63,989 nucleotides of DNA from an uncultured Lachnospiraceae bacterium (GTDB lineage: Bacteria; Bacillota; Clostridia; Lachnospirales; Lachnospiraceae), in NCBI GenBank assembly GCA_902788555.1, contig CADAKQ010000012.1:1-63989 (forward strand), read 5' to 3'. Positions 45,816 through 54,110 of this stretch are shown piece by piece. Every line of letters starts with the position of its first letter. Position 1 is the first letter of the stretch. The notes below the pieces were generated by a model that worked only from the letters and a program-made list of their open reading frames with translations, had not been told where the DNA came from and ran no database searches. The translations under genes were made by a program, and so were the position numbers.

Positions 45816-46415
45816 ATGGCTAAATTTACTCGGCAGGCAATTATGTACAGCCTGCTCAAATTATTACAGGAAAAATCAATTGATAAAATTACGGTAAAAG
45901 ATATCTGTGAACTATGTGAAATAAACAGAAACACCTTTTACTATTATTATAGTGATATTTATCAGGTGCTTGAGGAATTACTTAAATTTGAAACGGAGAA
46001 ATCATTAAAAGAAGATCAGAAGTATGAATCCTTTTATGAGGATTTTTTAAAAAGATATCATTTGATTATAGAATATAAGAAAGCGGTGTACAATCTTTAC
46101 AATTCTAAAAACAGGGATTTGATTCTGAAATATTTTCAAGATATTACAGAGGATTTTGTGGAGAAATATGTATATAAAGAGGTAAAAGGGAAAAAACTTT
46201 TGCCGGAAGATATTAAATTTATTATTGATTTTTATAGTAGTTCAATGATTGGGAATATTTTCCGCTGGATGCGTAAGGGAATGCAGGAAAAACAAGAGCA
46301 ATTAATTTATAAATTGTCTGTTTCTTATCAGGCAACGATAAAGGCGTTAATAGCACAATTTGAGGAAAACAATTGTAAAAAATCAGACAAATTTATAACA
46401 GTGCCCAAAAACTAG
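45816..46415 (+). CDS. TetR-family regulator (second)
   Basis: A 199-residue TetR-type protein. HTH residues 1-50 (IMYSLLKLLQEKSIDKITVKDICELCEINRNTFYYYYSDIYQVLEEL), of the AcrR/DhaS-like group, with a helical C-terminal domain. It stands between the NTF2-like and DUF308 genes. A terminator overlaps its stop codon. Confidence 0.9.
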   Translation: MAKFTRQAIMYSLLKLLQEKSIDKITVKDICELCEINRNTFYYYYSDIYQVLEELLKFETEKSLKEDQKYESFYEDFLKRYHLIIEYKKAVYNLYNSKNRDLILKYFQDITEDFVEKYVYKEVKGKKLLPEDIKFIIDFYSSSMIGNIFRWMRKGMQEKQEQLIYKLSVSYQATIKALIAQFEENNCKKSDKFITVPKN

Positions 46416-46432
46416 GACACTGTTATTTTTTT
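46397..46432 (+). terminator. Terminator overlapping the TetR stop
   Basis: AACAGTGCCC and GGACACTGTT (one mismatch) form a stem followed by ATTTTTTT. The stop codon of the TetR gene lies in the loop. Confidence 0.8.
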
Positions 46433-46491
46433 GCCCATATGAATGGAATGTTAATTGAATTATTATCATGACATATAAGGAGGTTTGCTAT

Positions 46492-47058
46492 ATGAGTAAC
46501 TTAAAAACAGTAAAGAATGTGTATGTGGTAATGACAATATGCTGTATTGTCGGCGGTACAATACTATTCGTTTGGCCGGGATTAGGACTGGACGTTTTAT
46601 GTAAGATTTGTGGTGTATTTTTCCTGGTATATGGATTGGCAAAGCTATCAAGTTATTTTACGAAAGATTTGTTTCAATTAGCATTTCAATTTGATTTTGG
46701 CTTGGGTATTGTATCGATTATATTAGGAGCTTTGATGATTTTCAGGACAGATCATATTGTTGGATTTTTTGCCTTTTGCATTGGCATATTTATGCTAATT
46801 GATGCTGCACTAAAAATACAGACGGCATTTGAGGCAAAGCGCTTTGGAATTGAAAAATGGAAATGGATTTTGATAACAGCTATAGCAGTTGGAATTATAG
46901 GAGCGTTTCTTTTGTTTTCACCCATGAAAGCAACAAATTTAATTGTTAGAATGGTTGGAATAGGTATCTGCTTCGATGGAATAATGAATCTTGTAGTAGT
47001 TACAAATACAGTAAAAACGATTAAAAATACAGAAAAAGAAATAATTGATATTGATTAA
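46492..47058 (+). CDS. DUF308 (HdeD-like) membrane protein
   Basis: A 188-residue protein with six hydrophobic segments, including GGTILFVWPGLGLDVLCKICGVFFLVYG and a repeated half, as in the HdeD/DUF308 family of membrane proteins linked to stress. ATG 46492 follows AAGGAGG; the in-frame ATG at 46468 lies upstream of it. Role unknown; first gene of a run to 49050. Confidence 0.85.
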   Translation: MSNLKTVKNVYVVMTICCIVGGTILFVWPGLGLDVLCKICGVFFLVYGLAKLSSYFTKDLFQLAFQFDFGLGIVSIILGALMIFRTDHIVGFFAFCIGIFMLIDAALKIQTAFEAKRFGIEKWKWILITAIAVGIIGAFLLFSPMKATNLIVRMVGIGICFDGIMNLVVVTNTVKTIKNTEKEIIDID

Positions 47059-47088
47059 CAAATAAAAATACGAACGGAGGAATTTAAG

Positions 47089-48492
47089 ATGAGCAACTTA
47101 GGACATGCAGCGGCAAGAGCAACTGCAGCTAAAATAATTGATGTAGTAGTCAAGAATATTGGCGAAGACAGAGAAAAGGAAATTGTAAAGCTAATAGATT
47201 TCATGGAAAAATATATGTCAGGTGAGAAACTTGATGTTGATTATGGCAAAGTAAGAGCATTGATTTGCAATAAGGACTGCGCCTTAAATCATTATTTAAA
47301 TCGTTTATTAGATGAGTTAGACCCTAATGTGGTAAAGACAACTATTCTTAACTTTGGTTTTGAGGCAATGCTGCATGGAACAAAGACCATTCGTAAGATG
47401 AGAACCATCCATGACTGTAATATCCCATGGTTGATATTAATGGACCCAACCAGTGCATGTAATCTTCATTGTACAGGCTGCTGGGCTGCAGAATATGGAA
47501 ATAAACTGAATCTTTCGTATGATGAATTATCAAATGTAGTAAAACAGGGAAAGGAATTAGGCATTTATTTCTATATGTTTACAGGCGGGGAACCATTAGT
47601 AAGAAAGAATGACATTATCAAGTTGTGTAAGGAGCATCATGAATGTCAATTCCTTGCGTTTACAAATGGTACATTAGTGGATGAAGCATTTTGTGAGGAA
47701 ATGAAGAAAGTCGGTAATTTGATGCTTGCTATCAGTCTTGAAGGTTCGCCGGAGGTAAACGATTTACGTAGGGGAGAAGGTGTATACGGAAAGGTTATGC
47801 ATGCAATGGATTTGCTTAAGGAAAATGGACTGATTTTTGGCACTTCCATCTGCTATACTTCGAAGAACTGCGAGTCAGTAACAAGCAAGGAGTTTGTGAA
47901 GCTTATGGTGGATAAGGGATGTAGATATGCAATGTATTTCCACTATATGCCGGTTGGAAATGATGCATCATTAGAGCTTCTTCCTACGCCTGAACAAAGA
48001 ATGTATATCAAGGATCGAATCAGGGAGATTCGTAAGTTAGAGAATGGTGAAGGATTGTTTACGATGGATTTCCAGAATGATGGTGAGTTTGTTGGAGGAT
48101 GTATTGCAGGAGGAAGGAATTATTTCCACATTAATGCAAATGGTGATGCAGAACCATGTGTATTTATTCATTATTCGGGTGCAAATATCCGAACACACAG
48201 CTTGCTTGAAATATTAAAGCAACCATTGTTTATGGCATATCGTGACAATCAGCCATTTAATGAAAATCATTTGAGACCATGTCCAATGCTTGAGAATCCG
48301 GAAATTCTGCAAAGACTTGTAAAGGAGACAGGTGCTAAATCAACAGATTTGCAGTCCCCGGAAACGGCAGAACATTTATGCACAAAGTGTGAAGAGTATG
48401 CAAGAAACTGGAAACCATGCGCCGATAAACTGTGGTCAGAGACAACGGTAACTCCAAAGTCATATGAAAATTATAAAAAGCAAAATATATAG
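47089..48492 (+). CDS. Radical SAM / SPASM enzyme of unknown substrate
   Basis: A 467-residue enzyme. The SAM-cluster cysteines are Cys124, Cys128 and Cys131 (SACNLHCTGC), with GGEPL at about 164. A C-terminal auxiliary-cluster region has cysteines in GGCIAGGRNYFHINANGDAEPCVF, RPCPML and HLCTKCEEYARNWKPC. An N-terminal 110-residue extension precedes the barrel. SPASM enzymes modify peptides or other substrates; here no precursor peptide is evident, and the neighbours (DegV, SCP2-like, VTT, PAP2-like) suggest a lipid. Not assigned to a named family. Confidence 0.88.
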   Translation: MSNLGHAAARATAAKIIDVVVKNIGEDREKEIVKLIDFMEKYMSGEKLDVDYGKVRALICNKDCALNHYLNRLLDELDPNVVKTTILNFGFEAMLHGTKTIRKMRTIHDCNIPWLILMDPTSACNLHCTGCWAAEYGNKLNLSYDELSNVVKQGKELGIYFYMFTGGEPLVRKNDIIKLCKEHHECQFLAFTNGTLVDEAFCEEMKKVGNLMLAISLEGSPEVNDLRRGEGVYGKVMHAMDLLKENGLIFGTSICYTSKNCESVTSKEFVKLMVDKGCRYAMYFHYMPVGNDASLELLPTPEQRMYIKDRIREIRKLENGEGLFTMDFQNDGEFVGGCIAGGRNYFHINANGDAEPCVFIHYSGANIRTHSLLEILKQPLFMAYRDNQPFNENHLRPCPMLENPEILQRLVKETGAKSTDLQSPETAEHLCTKCEEYARNWKPCADKLWSETTVTPKSYENYKKQNI

Positions 48493-48507
48493 AAAAGGAG
48501 TTATTGT

Positions 48508-48681
48508 ATGAAAAAAAAGAATAAGGCAATGTTGGTATTTATTGCTGTAGCAACAGGAACTGCGATAGTAATAAAGAAAACAATTGATAATAAAAGCAAG
48601 GAACCTCTATCGGAGGATAAAGAAACTGATAGTGAAGAGAATGATGACCTTATTTTTGAAGATGAGTTATGGGAGGAATAG
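48508..48681 (+). CDS. Small single-pass membrane protein
   Basis: A 57-residue reading frame with AAAAGGAG before ATG: MKKKNKAMLVFIAVATGTAIVI forms a single hydrophobic segment after a basic start, then an acidic tail rich in Asp/Glu ending ELWEE. It fits tightly between the radical SAM gene (15 bp) and the SCP2 gene (3 bp), which supports it being real. Could be an anchor or accessory of its neighbours; it does not look like a typical leader peptide. Confidence 0.72.
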   Translation: MKKKNKAMLVFIAVATGTAIVIKKTIDNKSKEPLSEDKETDSEENDDLIFEDELWEE

Positions 48682-48684
48682 AAA

Positions 48685-49050
48685 ATGACATATGAAGAAT
48701 TAATTGAAGAACTTAGAAAACTTTATGAGAACGTAGATGCATCAGAAATCGAAGAACATTTTGCTATCCAGATTAATATTGCTGGAGAAGCGGAAGGAGC
48801 ATTGTATGTTGAGTTTGCAGATGGGCAAATAGAAGTACAGCCATATGAATATTATGACAGAGATTTAATTATTAATACTGATTTTGAAACTGCAATTGAC
48901 CTAGCAAGTGGAGACATAGAAATGCCTGTTGCTTTTGCAGAAGAAAAAATACAAGTGTGGGGCGATTTAGATAAAGCAATTGAGATTTATGACACTATTT
49001 TCGGTAAAAGTAAAAAGGATAAGAAAAAACAGGCACATAAGAAAGGGTGA
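48685..49050 (+). CDS. SCP2-like sterol/lipid-carrier domain protein
   Basis: A 121-residue protein with an SCP2-like pattern: initial helix, IQINIAGEAEGALYVEFADGQIEVQPYEYYDRDLIINTDFETAIDLASG, then a Lys-rich tail. SCP2 domains bind hydrophobic molecules such as fatty acyl groups. Its start is three bases after the small membrane protein. Suggests a hydrophobic substrate for the radical SAM enzyme upstream (inference). Confidence 0.78.
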   Translation: MTYEELIEELRKLYENVDASEIEEHFAIQINIAGEAEGALYVEFADGQIEVQPYEYYDRDLIINTDFETAIDLASGDIEMPVAFAEEKIQVWGDLDKAIEIYDTIFGKSKKDKKKQAHKKG

Positions 49051-49104
49051 TTAATAGGATTTTTGTTTCATTCAATTTATACAAGATTCAATACCGTAAT
49101 GATA

Positions 49105-49136
49105 AGAACGATACTATCCTTACAGCAGAACGATAC
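49105..49136 (+). repeat. Direct repeat AGAACGATAC x2
   Basis: Identical 10-mers at 49105-49114 and 49127-49136, 22 bp apart (two helical turns), in the 123-bp gap before the VTT-domain gene. Possible activator site. Confidence 0.6.
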
Positions 49137-49173
49137 GAGAGGATTATAAACAATTAGCTAATCAGGACACAGT

Positions 49174-49884
49174 TTGTGGGAGGAATGCAATATAAACAAA
49201 AAGCAAAAAAGAATTATCAGATTTGCCCGTATTGTAGCTTTAACTTTCTTAGTTTGTGTGATTTTTTATGTGGCAACAAAATTGAAAACTAACCCGGAAT
49301 TGGCATCATCCGAAAACATTGTGAGGCTAGTTTCCTCAAATCCAATAATTGCGGTCCTTGAATTTGTTCTGCTGTATGTGTTAAAGGGCATCAGCATGGT
49401 ATTTCCTTCAGCTGTATTAAACATTGCTGCAGGAATGATCTTTGATTTTCCATTTTCAGCGGTGGTAAGTGGTGTTGGTATATTTGTGGAATTTATCCTG
49501 TTGTATGCCGTTGGAAAATTTTTGGGAAAAGATATTGTTGAAGGAATTAAGCAAAAATATCCAATAGTCAACAAGTTAGATTCATTTCAGACACATAACA
49601 GCTTCTTTATAAGTTTCATTATCAGAATTATGGGAGTAGTGTCTTATGATATGGCAAGTATTTATCTTGGTGCTTCAGGTGTAAAATTTTTGGGCTTTAT
49701 CTTGGGAAGTATGTGCGGAGCTACACTAAATATCATCATTGATGGATTGTTTGGTAAATACATTTTTAATCCATTTAGTTGGCAGATATGGGTAGTTGTT
49801 ATTATCAGAGGTACAGTGATAGCTATGGCAATTTTAGTAAAAAAATATATTAGTAGCAAGGGAAATAAGAATGCTGTTACATAA
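49174..49884 (+). CDS. VTT-domain (TVP38/TMEM64/DedA-like) membrane protein; start uncertain
   Basis: A protein of up to 236 residues with about six hydrophobic segments and the VTT signature region (FPSAVLNIAAGMIFDFPFSAVVSGVG, IRIMGVVSYDMASIYLGASGVKFLGFILGS). VTT proteins act as lipid scramblases or transport lipids and small molecules. The only upstream start in frame is TTG 49174, but the ribosome site GTGGGAGG lies after it at 49176-49183, pointing to a start near 49192, which is ATA. ATG 49185 is out of frame. The same TTTGTGGGAGG precedes the next gene's ATG at 49993. Confidence 0.82.
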   Translation: MWEECNINKKQKRIIRFARIVALTFLVCVIFYVATKLKTNPELASSENIVRLVSSNPIIAVLEFVLLYVLKGISMVFPSAVLNIAAGMIFDFPFSAVVSGVGIFVEFILLYAVGKFLGKDIVEGIKQKYPIVNKLDSFQTHNSFFISFIIRIMGVVSYDMASIYLGASGVKFLGFILGSMCGATLNIIIDGLFGKYIFNPFSWQIWVVVIIRGTVIAMAILVKKYISSKGNKNAVT

Positions 49885-49902
49885 TAATTAAATATGTAAC
49901 AG
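49874..49902. promoter_or_regulatory. Spaced dyad CTGTTACAT/ATGTAACAG at the VTT gene end
   Basis: Perfect 9-bp arms around 11 bp, overlapping the VTT stop. The arms share TGTTACA with the TetR operators nearby, so it may be an auxiliary site or simple hairpin. Confidence 0.5.
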
Positions 49903-49947
49903 TCGATGCGAAGAGATGCTGTTTAGATTGAAAAACAGATAAGTTGA

Positions 49948-49964
49948 TGTTACAATCTGTAACA
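49948..49964. promoter_or_regulatory. TetR operator TGTTACAA-TC-TGTAACA, second copy
   Basis: A 17-bp palindrome that differs at one base from that at 44373-44389, 29 bp before the PAP2-like gene's ATG. Shared operators unite 44449-45722 and 49993-51469 in one regulon. Confidence 0.75.
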
Positions 49965-49992
49965 TCAAATGGCTTTGTGGGAGGTTATTAAT

Positions 49993-50583
49993 ATGTTTTG
50001 CAAAGAGCGTATTGCGAAGGCTATAAGAGCATTATCAGTTCCACCGGTTATGGTTTCTGTACTTATTCTCATTTTAGCTTTTAGCAAAGATGGGATTTTC
50101 AGAAATACCGTAGAAATAGTTATTACGATTGTACTACTTGGTTTTGTACCTATTCTGGCATATGGTTTGCAGATGATTTTGCCGGGATTTAAAGAGCAGG
50201 GTAGAGAAGGACAGAGAAAGCTTGCATTTATTACAAATCTTGTTGGTTATAGTGGGGCATTTCTATGGGCACTTATAGCAGATGTAGAAATTGCATTACT
50301 ATTGATTTGCTCAACTTATTTTTTCTCTGTTGTGCTTTTAACAATATGCAATAAGGGATTACATTATAGAGCAAGTGGACATGCATCTAGTTTTACGGGA
50401 CCTTTGGTTTTATTGATTTATTTTTTTGGCTGGAAAGTTATTATACCTTGTCTAGTGATTGCAGCACTAATTATCTGGTCTTCCATATATCTTAAGCGTC
50501 ATACAGCAAAAGAAATTGTAGGTGGAATAGTGGTATGTTTGCTTTCATTTACGTTGTCACTAGTAATAACAACATTTGTGTAA
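49993..50583 (+). CDS. PAP2-like membrane phosphatase family protein
   Basis: A 196-residue membrane protein with about six hydrophobic segments. The cytoplasmic-type motifs NKGLHYRASGHASSF and YLKRHTAKEIVGGIVV resemble PAP2 motifs 2 (SGH) and 3 (R-H-x5-G-G), which carry the catalytic histidines. Phosphatidic-acid or polyprenyl-phosphate phosphatase activity is possible, though the first PAP2 motif is weak (LPGFKEQGREGQRK). ATG 49993 follows GTGGGAGG. Confidence 0.72.
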   Translation: MFCKERIAKAIRALSVPPVMVSVLILILAFSKDGIFRNTVEIVITIVLLGFVPILAYGLQMILPGFKEQGREGQRKLAFITNLVGYSGAFLWALIADVEIALLLICSTYFFSVVLLTICNKGLHYRASGHASSFTGPLVLLIYFFGWKVIIPCLVIAALIIWSSIYLKRHTAKEIVGGIVVCLLSFTLSLVITTFV

Positions 50584-50599
50584 TTATTGGAGGAAGAGC

Positions 50600-51469
50600 A
50601 TGAAAATTGCAATACTAACAGATACGAATAGTGGAATATCAAAAGAAGAAGCAGAAAATAAAGGTATTTATGTGATACCTATGCCGGTGCTGATTGATGG
50701 TGAAGTGTTTTATGAAGGGGAAAATTTGACAGAGGAAGAGTTTTATCGCGCATTGACAAGCGGGAAGGATGTTTCTACATCTCAACCTTCTCCAGCTGAT
50801 GTCATGGATACATGGGAAGATCTTTTTGAAATGGGGTATGATCAGATAGTGTATATTCCTATGTCAAGCGGACTAAGTGGTTCCTGTATGGCTGCAAAGG
50901 GATTTGCGCGGGAATATGAAGGTAAACTATTTGTAGTTGATAATCATAGAATCTCTGTAACTATGAGACAATCTGTAATGAAAGCAAAACAACTTGCAGA
51001 TCAGGGGCTTGATGGAAAAGAAATATGTGAAAAATTGGAATCAGATGCGTATAATGCAACTATATACGTTTCTGTAAATACATTAGAGTACTTGAAAAAA
51101 GGTGGTAGAATTACACCAGCGGTGGCAACCATAGCGACTGTACTCAGCATAAAGCCGGTTTTATCGATTCAAGGAGAAAAATTAGAACCTTTCACAAAGG
51201 TTCGGGGAACCATGAAAAAATGTGAGGAGAAAATGATAGATGCATGCAAGAAGGATTTGATTAGTCGTTTTCCAAACGCAAAGCCAAATCAGCTTCATAT
51301 AGGGGGTGCAGGAGCAGGGCTTAATTCTGAGGAGATAGCGCAGTGGATGGAAATGCTGGAGCAAAATTTCCCGGGAACAGATTTGTTTTATAATTCTTTG
51401 TCAGCAAGTATAAGTACTCATACCGGCCCGGGAGCGATAGGAATTGGAATTACAATCGATATGGATTAA
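50600..51469 (+). CDS. DegV/FakB-like fatty-acid-binding protein (second copy)
   Basis: A 289-residue DegV-family protein: MKIAILTDTNSGIS start, VSTSQPSPADV (TSQPSP fatty-acid contact), MSSGLSGSCMAAK, KKGGRITPA, and STHTGPGAIGIG end. ATG 50600 follows GGAGGAAG. It likely binds a fatty acid for FakA; no FakA (DAK-domain) gene lies in the window. Paralogue of 44449-45336. Confidence 0.92.
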   Translation: MKIAILTDTNSGISKEEAENKGIYVIPMPVLIDGEVFYEGENLTEEEFYRALTSGKDVSTSQPSPADVMDTWEDLFEMGYDQIVYIPMSSGLSGSCMAAKGFAREYEGKLFVVDNHRISVTMRQSVMKAKQLADQGLDGKEICEKLESDAYNATIYVSVNTLEYLKKGGRITPAVATIATVLSIKPVLSIQGEKLEPFTKVRGTMKKCEEKMIDACKKDLISRFPNAKPNQLHIGGAGAGLNSEEIAQWMEMLEQNFPGTDLFYNSLSASISTHTGPGAIGIGITIDMD

Positions 51470-51477
51470 ATCATTAT

Positions 51478-51511
51478 AAACCGAGGTTGTTGATTGACAG
51501 CGTCGGTTTTT
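51478..51511 (+). terminator. Terminator after second DegV gene
   Basis: AAACCGA pairs with TCGGTTT around a long loop, with a T run after it. It marks the end of the lipid regulon. Confidence 0.65.
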
Positions 51512-51595
51512 GATTAATTGTTACCCTGTTGCGATAGGAAAATTCTTACTTACAGTTCAAGCTAAGTCACGCATGAATGGAGATGAAAAGATTTT

Positions 51596-51774
51596 ATGAA
51601 CAAAGAACATCATGCAAAGGAAGAAGAAATCTTACGGAAACCAATAGAGAGAGTATCTGTTCCCTACAAGGAAGGGCTAAACGATATTCAGGTACAAGAA
51701 AGGATAGAAAAAGGATGGATCAATCATGTAGTAGAGAGTCCGGAAAAGACCAATAAACAAATTGTAAATTCCTT
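51596..51774 (+). pseudogene. P-type cation ATPase, N-terminal fragment
   Basis: About 60 residues match the N-terminal domain of P-type cation ATPases (EGLNDIQVQERIEKGWINHVVESPEKTNKQIVNSL, compare GLxxxEVxxRxxxGxxN and KTxxQI). The family resemblance stops near 51774 and the frame continues meaninglessly to 51907 through antisense-frame AraC DNA. The other roughly 800 residues are missing. Confidence 0.78.
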
Positions 51775-51777
51775 GTG

Positions 51778-52353
51778 GAAACAGAGATGGTTTTTATCGT
51801 TCACATCATCCGAACCGCTACGAAGAGCAGTATTTCTCCTGTCCGGGCAACGATGCAAAAGCCTGTGCATGATAAGGAATTTCTGGATTTCCTTTGCTGT
51901 GAAGTGACGGAATCAGATGAAAATGCTCTGCTTTTCAATCTTTCCGATATGGAGAAACCGTTCGTCAGCTATAACGAGAATATGTGGGAGTTTTTTGAGC
52001 CGGAGCTTCAAAAACGCCTTGACGAGATGGAACGCGATGATTCGTTTTCCGCTAAGGTCAGAAGTGCATTGACAGAGCTGCTTCCGGGAGGTGCAGGAAC
52101 GATAGATGATGTCGCAGCTAAACTCGGCATCAGCAAAAGAACTCTGCAACGCAAGCTGACGGAAGAAGATACGTCCTTCCAGAAACAGCTTAACGGAACA
52201 CGGGAGATTCTGGCAAAGCATTATATCAGGAACACAGATATGACGAGCGATGATATCGCATTCCTGCTTGGGTATCAGGAATTAAATTCCTTTCTCAGAG
52301 CTTTTAGTGTTTGGACGGGAATGAGTATTTCAGAATACAGGAGGACGCACTGA
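51778..52353 (+). pseudogene. AraC-family regulator, C-terminal fragment
   Basis: A roughly 190-residue frame. Its end carries the AraC double HTH (GTIDDVAAKLGISKRTLQRKLTEEDTSFQKQLNGTREILAKHYIRNTDMTSDDIAFLLGYQELNSFLRAFSVWTGMSISEYRR), preceded by MWEFFEPELQKRL, typical of regulators with an Arabinose_bd-type domain. About 150 N-terminal residues are lost, replaced by the ATPase fragment. Expression from an internal ATG at 51775 is possible but no ribosome site is seen. Confidence 0.82.
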
Positions 52354-52408
52354 GGCTCCCACACTGCCATCATCGGCGGCGGGGATCTACAAAGAAGGCG
52401 ATTGTAAT

Positions 52409-52906
52409 ATGACAGGAACATTCAAAATTAAATTGAGAATCCATAGTGAGGACGAATTATATAATCCGTTCGATGAGGATAATAAAACGCTGAGCTCGGA
52501 TGTCACCGATTATCTTTATGAGCGATATAAAGAAAAGGGACTGAAAGACAAGCTGGAGATCCATATCACGTCGGATGAGAATATCGATATCGAAAAGCTT
52601 CGTTCTGCGTTTCTCGGCTATTGTGATTCACAGCGTATCCAGCTGTTAAAAGAGAAAAAGAGGAACATGATAAAGCAATTGTGGATGTTCGGCATCGGTG
52701 TATTGTTTATCGCATTCGGTCTCTATGCATCAGATAAGCTTCCGGAATTGACCGGAGAGATCATATCCACGATCGGAGCGTTCTCTATGTGGGAGGCTGC
52801 AAGTATCTGGATCGTAGAAAACCCCGAAAACCGCATCAAGCAAAGATGGATAAAACTTATCACGCAAACGGAAATCGCCTGTGAAAACAATACATCTGTG
52901 GACTGA
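52409..52906 (+). CDS. Unknown protein with two membrane segments
   Basis: A 165-residue protein I do not recognise. Residues 1-85 are hydrophilic (FKIKLRIHSEDELYNPFDEDNKTLSSDVTDYLYERYKEKG), then a basic patch RIQLLKEKKRN and two hydrophobic stretches (MFGIGVLFIAFGLYAS, EIISTIGAFSMWEAASIWIV). Only a weak AAGAAGG is upstream. GC is higher than in neighbouring native genes, consistent with import. Confidence 0.6.
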   Translation: MTGTFKIKLRIHSEDELYNPFDEDNKTLSSDVTDYLYERYKEKGLKDKLEIHITSDENIDIEKLRSAFLGYCDSQRIQLLKEKKRNMIKQLWMFGIGVLFIAFGLYASDKLPELTGEIISTIGAFSMWEAASIWIVENPENRIKQRWIKLITQTEIACENNTSVD

Positions 52907-53147
52907 TTTCCTCAAAGCAAAATTTCGTGGACTGTTCTAAACCCGACATTTGCGAAACTGTTGACATTCATAGTGAAGTCCCAAGGCATGTAGAGACTGT
53001 CGTGTTGATGTTACGGGTCAAGGATTAAAAGTACATAAAATGCCTTAAAATCAAGGGATTCCGATAGATTGCCCAACTGAGGACGGTCTGCTGTAATCCC
53101 CTTTTTGCGTTTTGTGACAATAGTTCCGACTACTGGAAAAACGGAGC

Positions 53148-53234
53148 GTGTAACAAGAGAACTGCGTTTTATCCTTGGTGTAACAAGAGAACTACTGTAT
53201 TTGATGATTTCTGAGGGTGTGTAACAAGGGAACT
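53148..53234 (+). repeat. Three iteron-like repeats GTGTAACAAGRGAACT
   Basis: Copies at 53148-53163, 53178-53193 and 53219-53234 (30 and 41 bp apart; the third has G for A). They lie in the non-coding stretch 52907-53255, which otherwise shows nothing. Regular spacing recalls replication iterons or a mobile-element operator. Confidence 0.65.
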
Positions 53235-53255
53235 GTTGTCAGCACTGAAAATGCA

Positions 53256-53462
53256 TCACACTTCGCCGGGATTATAGGCTTCAGCAAGTTTTTTCTCAGC
53301 ACGCTTCAATTTCTGTGAGATGTTATTCTTGTCAGCACCGACTCTGGCTGCGTATTCCCGTATAGGCTCTCCGTCCATACGCACGGCAATAAACACATCA
53401 GCCCATTCCGGTTTTTTAATCAGTACCTTGCGAACCCAGCTACAGGCTGCCTCATACAGCAT
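53256..53462 (-). pseudogene. Sigma-factor region-4-like fragment
   Basis: A 68-residue frame matching the end of small sigma-70-like proteins encoded by conjugative elements: WADVFIAVRMDGEPIREYAARVGADKNNISQKLKRAEKKLAEAY is a region-4 HTH. The upstream part is cut where terminase DNA begins (about 53460), so it is a truncated remnant. Confidence 0.65.
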
Positions 53463-53994
53463 CCTTCCGTTCTTCTGGATACCGGAGGAGACTGTTGACC
53501 TTCGTGTAAAGCGAGACCATGTTCCCTATGATCTGTGGGAACGGCAGGGACTTCTGATGACCACGGAGGGCAATGTCGTTCACTACGGCTATATCGAGAA
53601 GTTCATTGAGAGGCTCGGCGAACGGTTCAATATCCGCGAGATCGCATTCGACCGCTGGGTAGCGGTGCAGATGGTGCAGAACCTTGAGGGCATGGGCTTT
53701 ACGGTCGTTCCGTTCGGACAGGGCTTCAAGGACATGAGTCCTCCAACAAAGGAACTGATGAAGCTGACGCTTGAAAAGAAACTGGCGCATGGCGGACATC
53801 CCGTCCTGCGGTGGATGATGGACAACATCTTCATCCGGCAGGACCCGGCGGGAAACATCAAGGCGGATAAGGAAAAGTCCACGGAGAAAATAGACGGCGC
53901 GATTGCAACGATCATGGCTCTTGACCGTGCCATCCGCTGCGGAAACGAATCTCACGAGAGCGTATATGACTCCCGTGGAATTCTATTTATCTGA
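53463..53994 (+). pseudogene. Phage terminase large subunit, C-terminal fragment
   Basis: About 177 residues from FFWIPEETVDLRVKRDHVPYDLWERQG to the stop. This is the nuclease half of TerL (IREIAFDRWVAVQMVQNLEGMGFTVVPFGQGFKDMSPPTKELMKL, and KIDGAIATIMALDRA), without the ATPase half. The reading frame continues upstream into unrelated antisense sigma DNA. A prophage relic with higher GC than the flanks. Confidence 0.85.
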
Positions 53995-54005
53995 CTCTTG
54001 CATAA

Positions 54006-54110
54006 TTTCCCTTAAAAACGGAAGAATAATAAGGGGAAAACTCGGCAGGCACTTGACATTTCCCTTAAAAATGATTATAATTTAAGGGAAAGTATGAGGA
54101 GGTAAGGGAA
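54006..54110 (+). promoter_or_regulatory. Fic promoter with TTCCCTTAA operators
   Basis: TTGACA 54053-54058 and TATAAT 54076-54081 have a 17-bp spacer. TTTCCCTTAAA (54059-54069) and its inverted copy (54081-54091) flank the spacer and -10; another direct copy is at 54006-54017, and a TAAGGGAA half-site overlaps the start codon (54103-54110). A repressor bound here would block RNA polymerase; the Fic protein, which ends in a winged-helix-like domain, is the natural candidate. Confidence 0.8.

Noticed and set aside
51775-51907. End of the ATPase-fragment frame as genuine protein
   Set aside because: Low-quality Trp/Phe-rich sequence read out of frame with the AraC remnant.
53320-53462. N-terminal part of the long frame joined to terminase
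   Set aside because: It is the antisense of a sigma-factor fragment, not terminase sequence.
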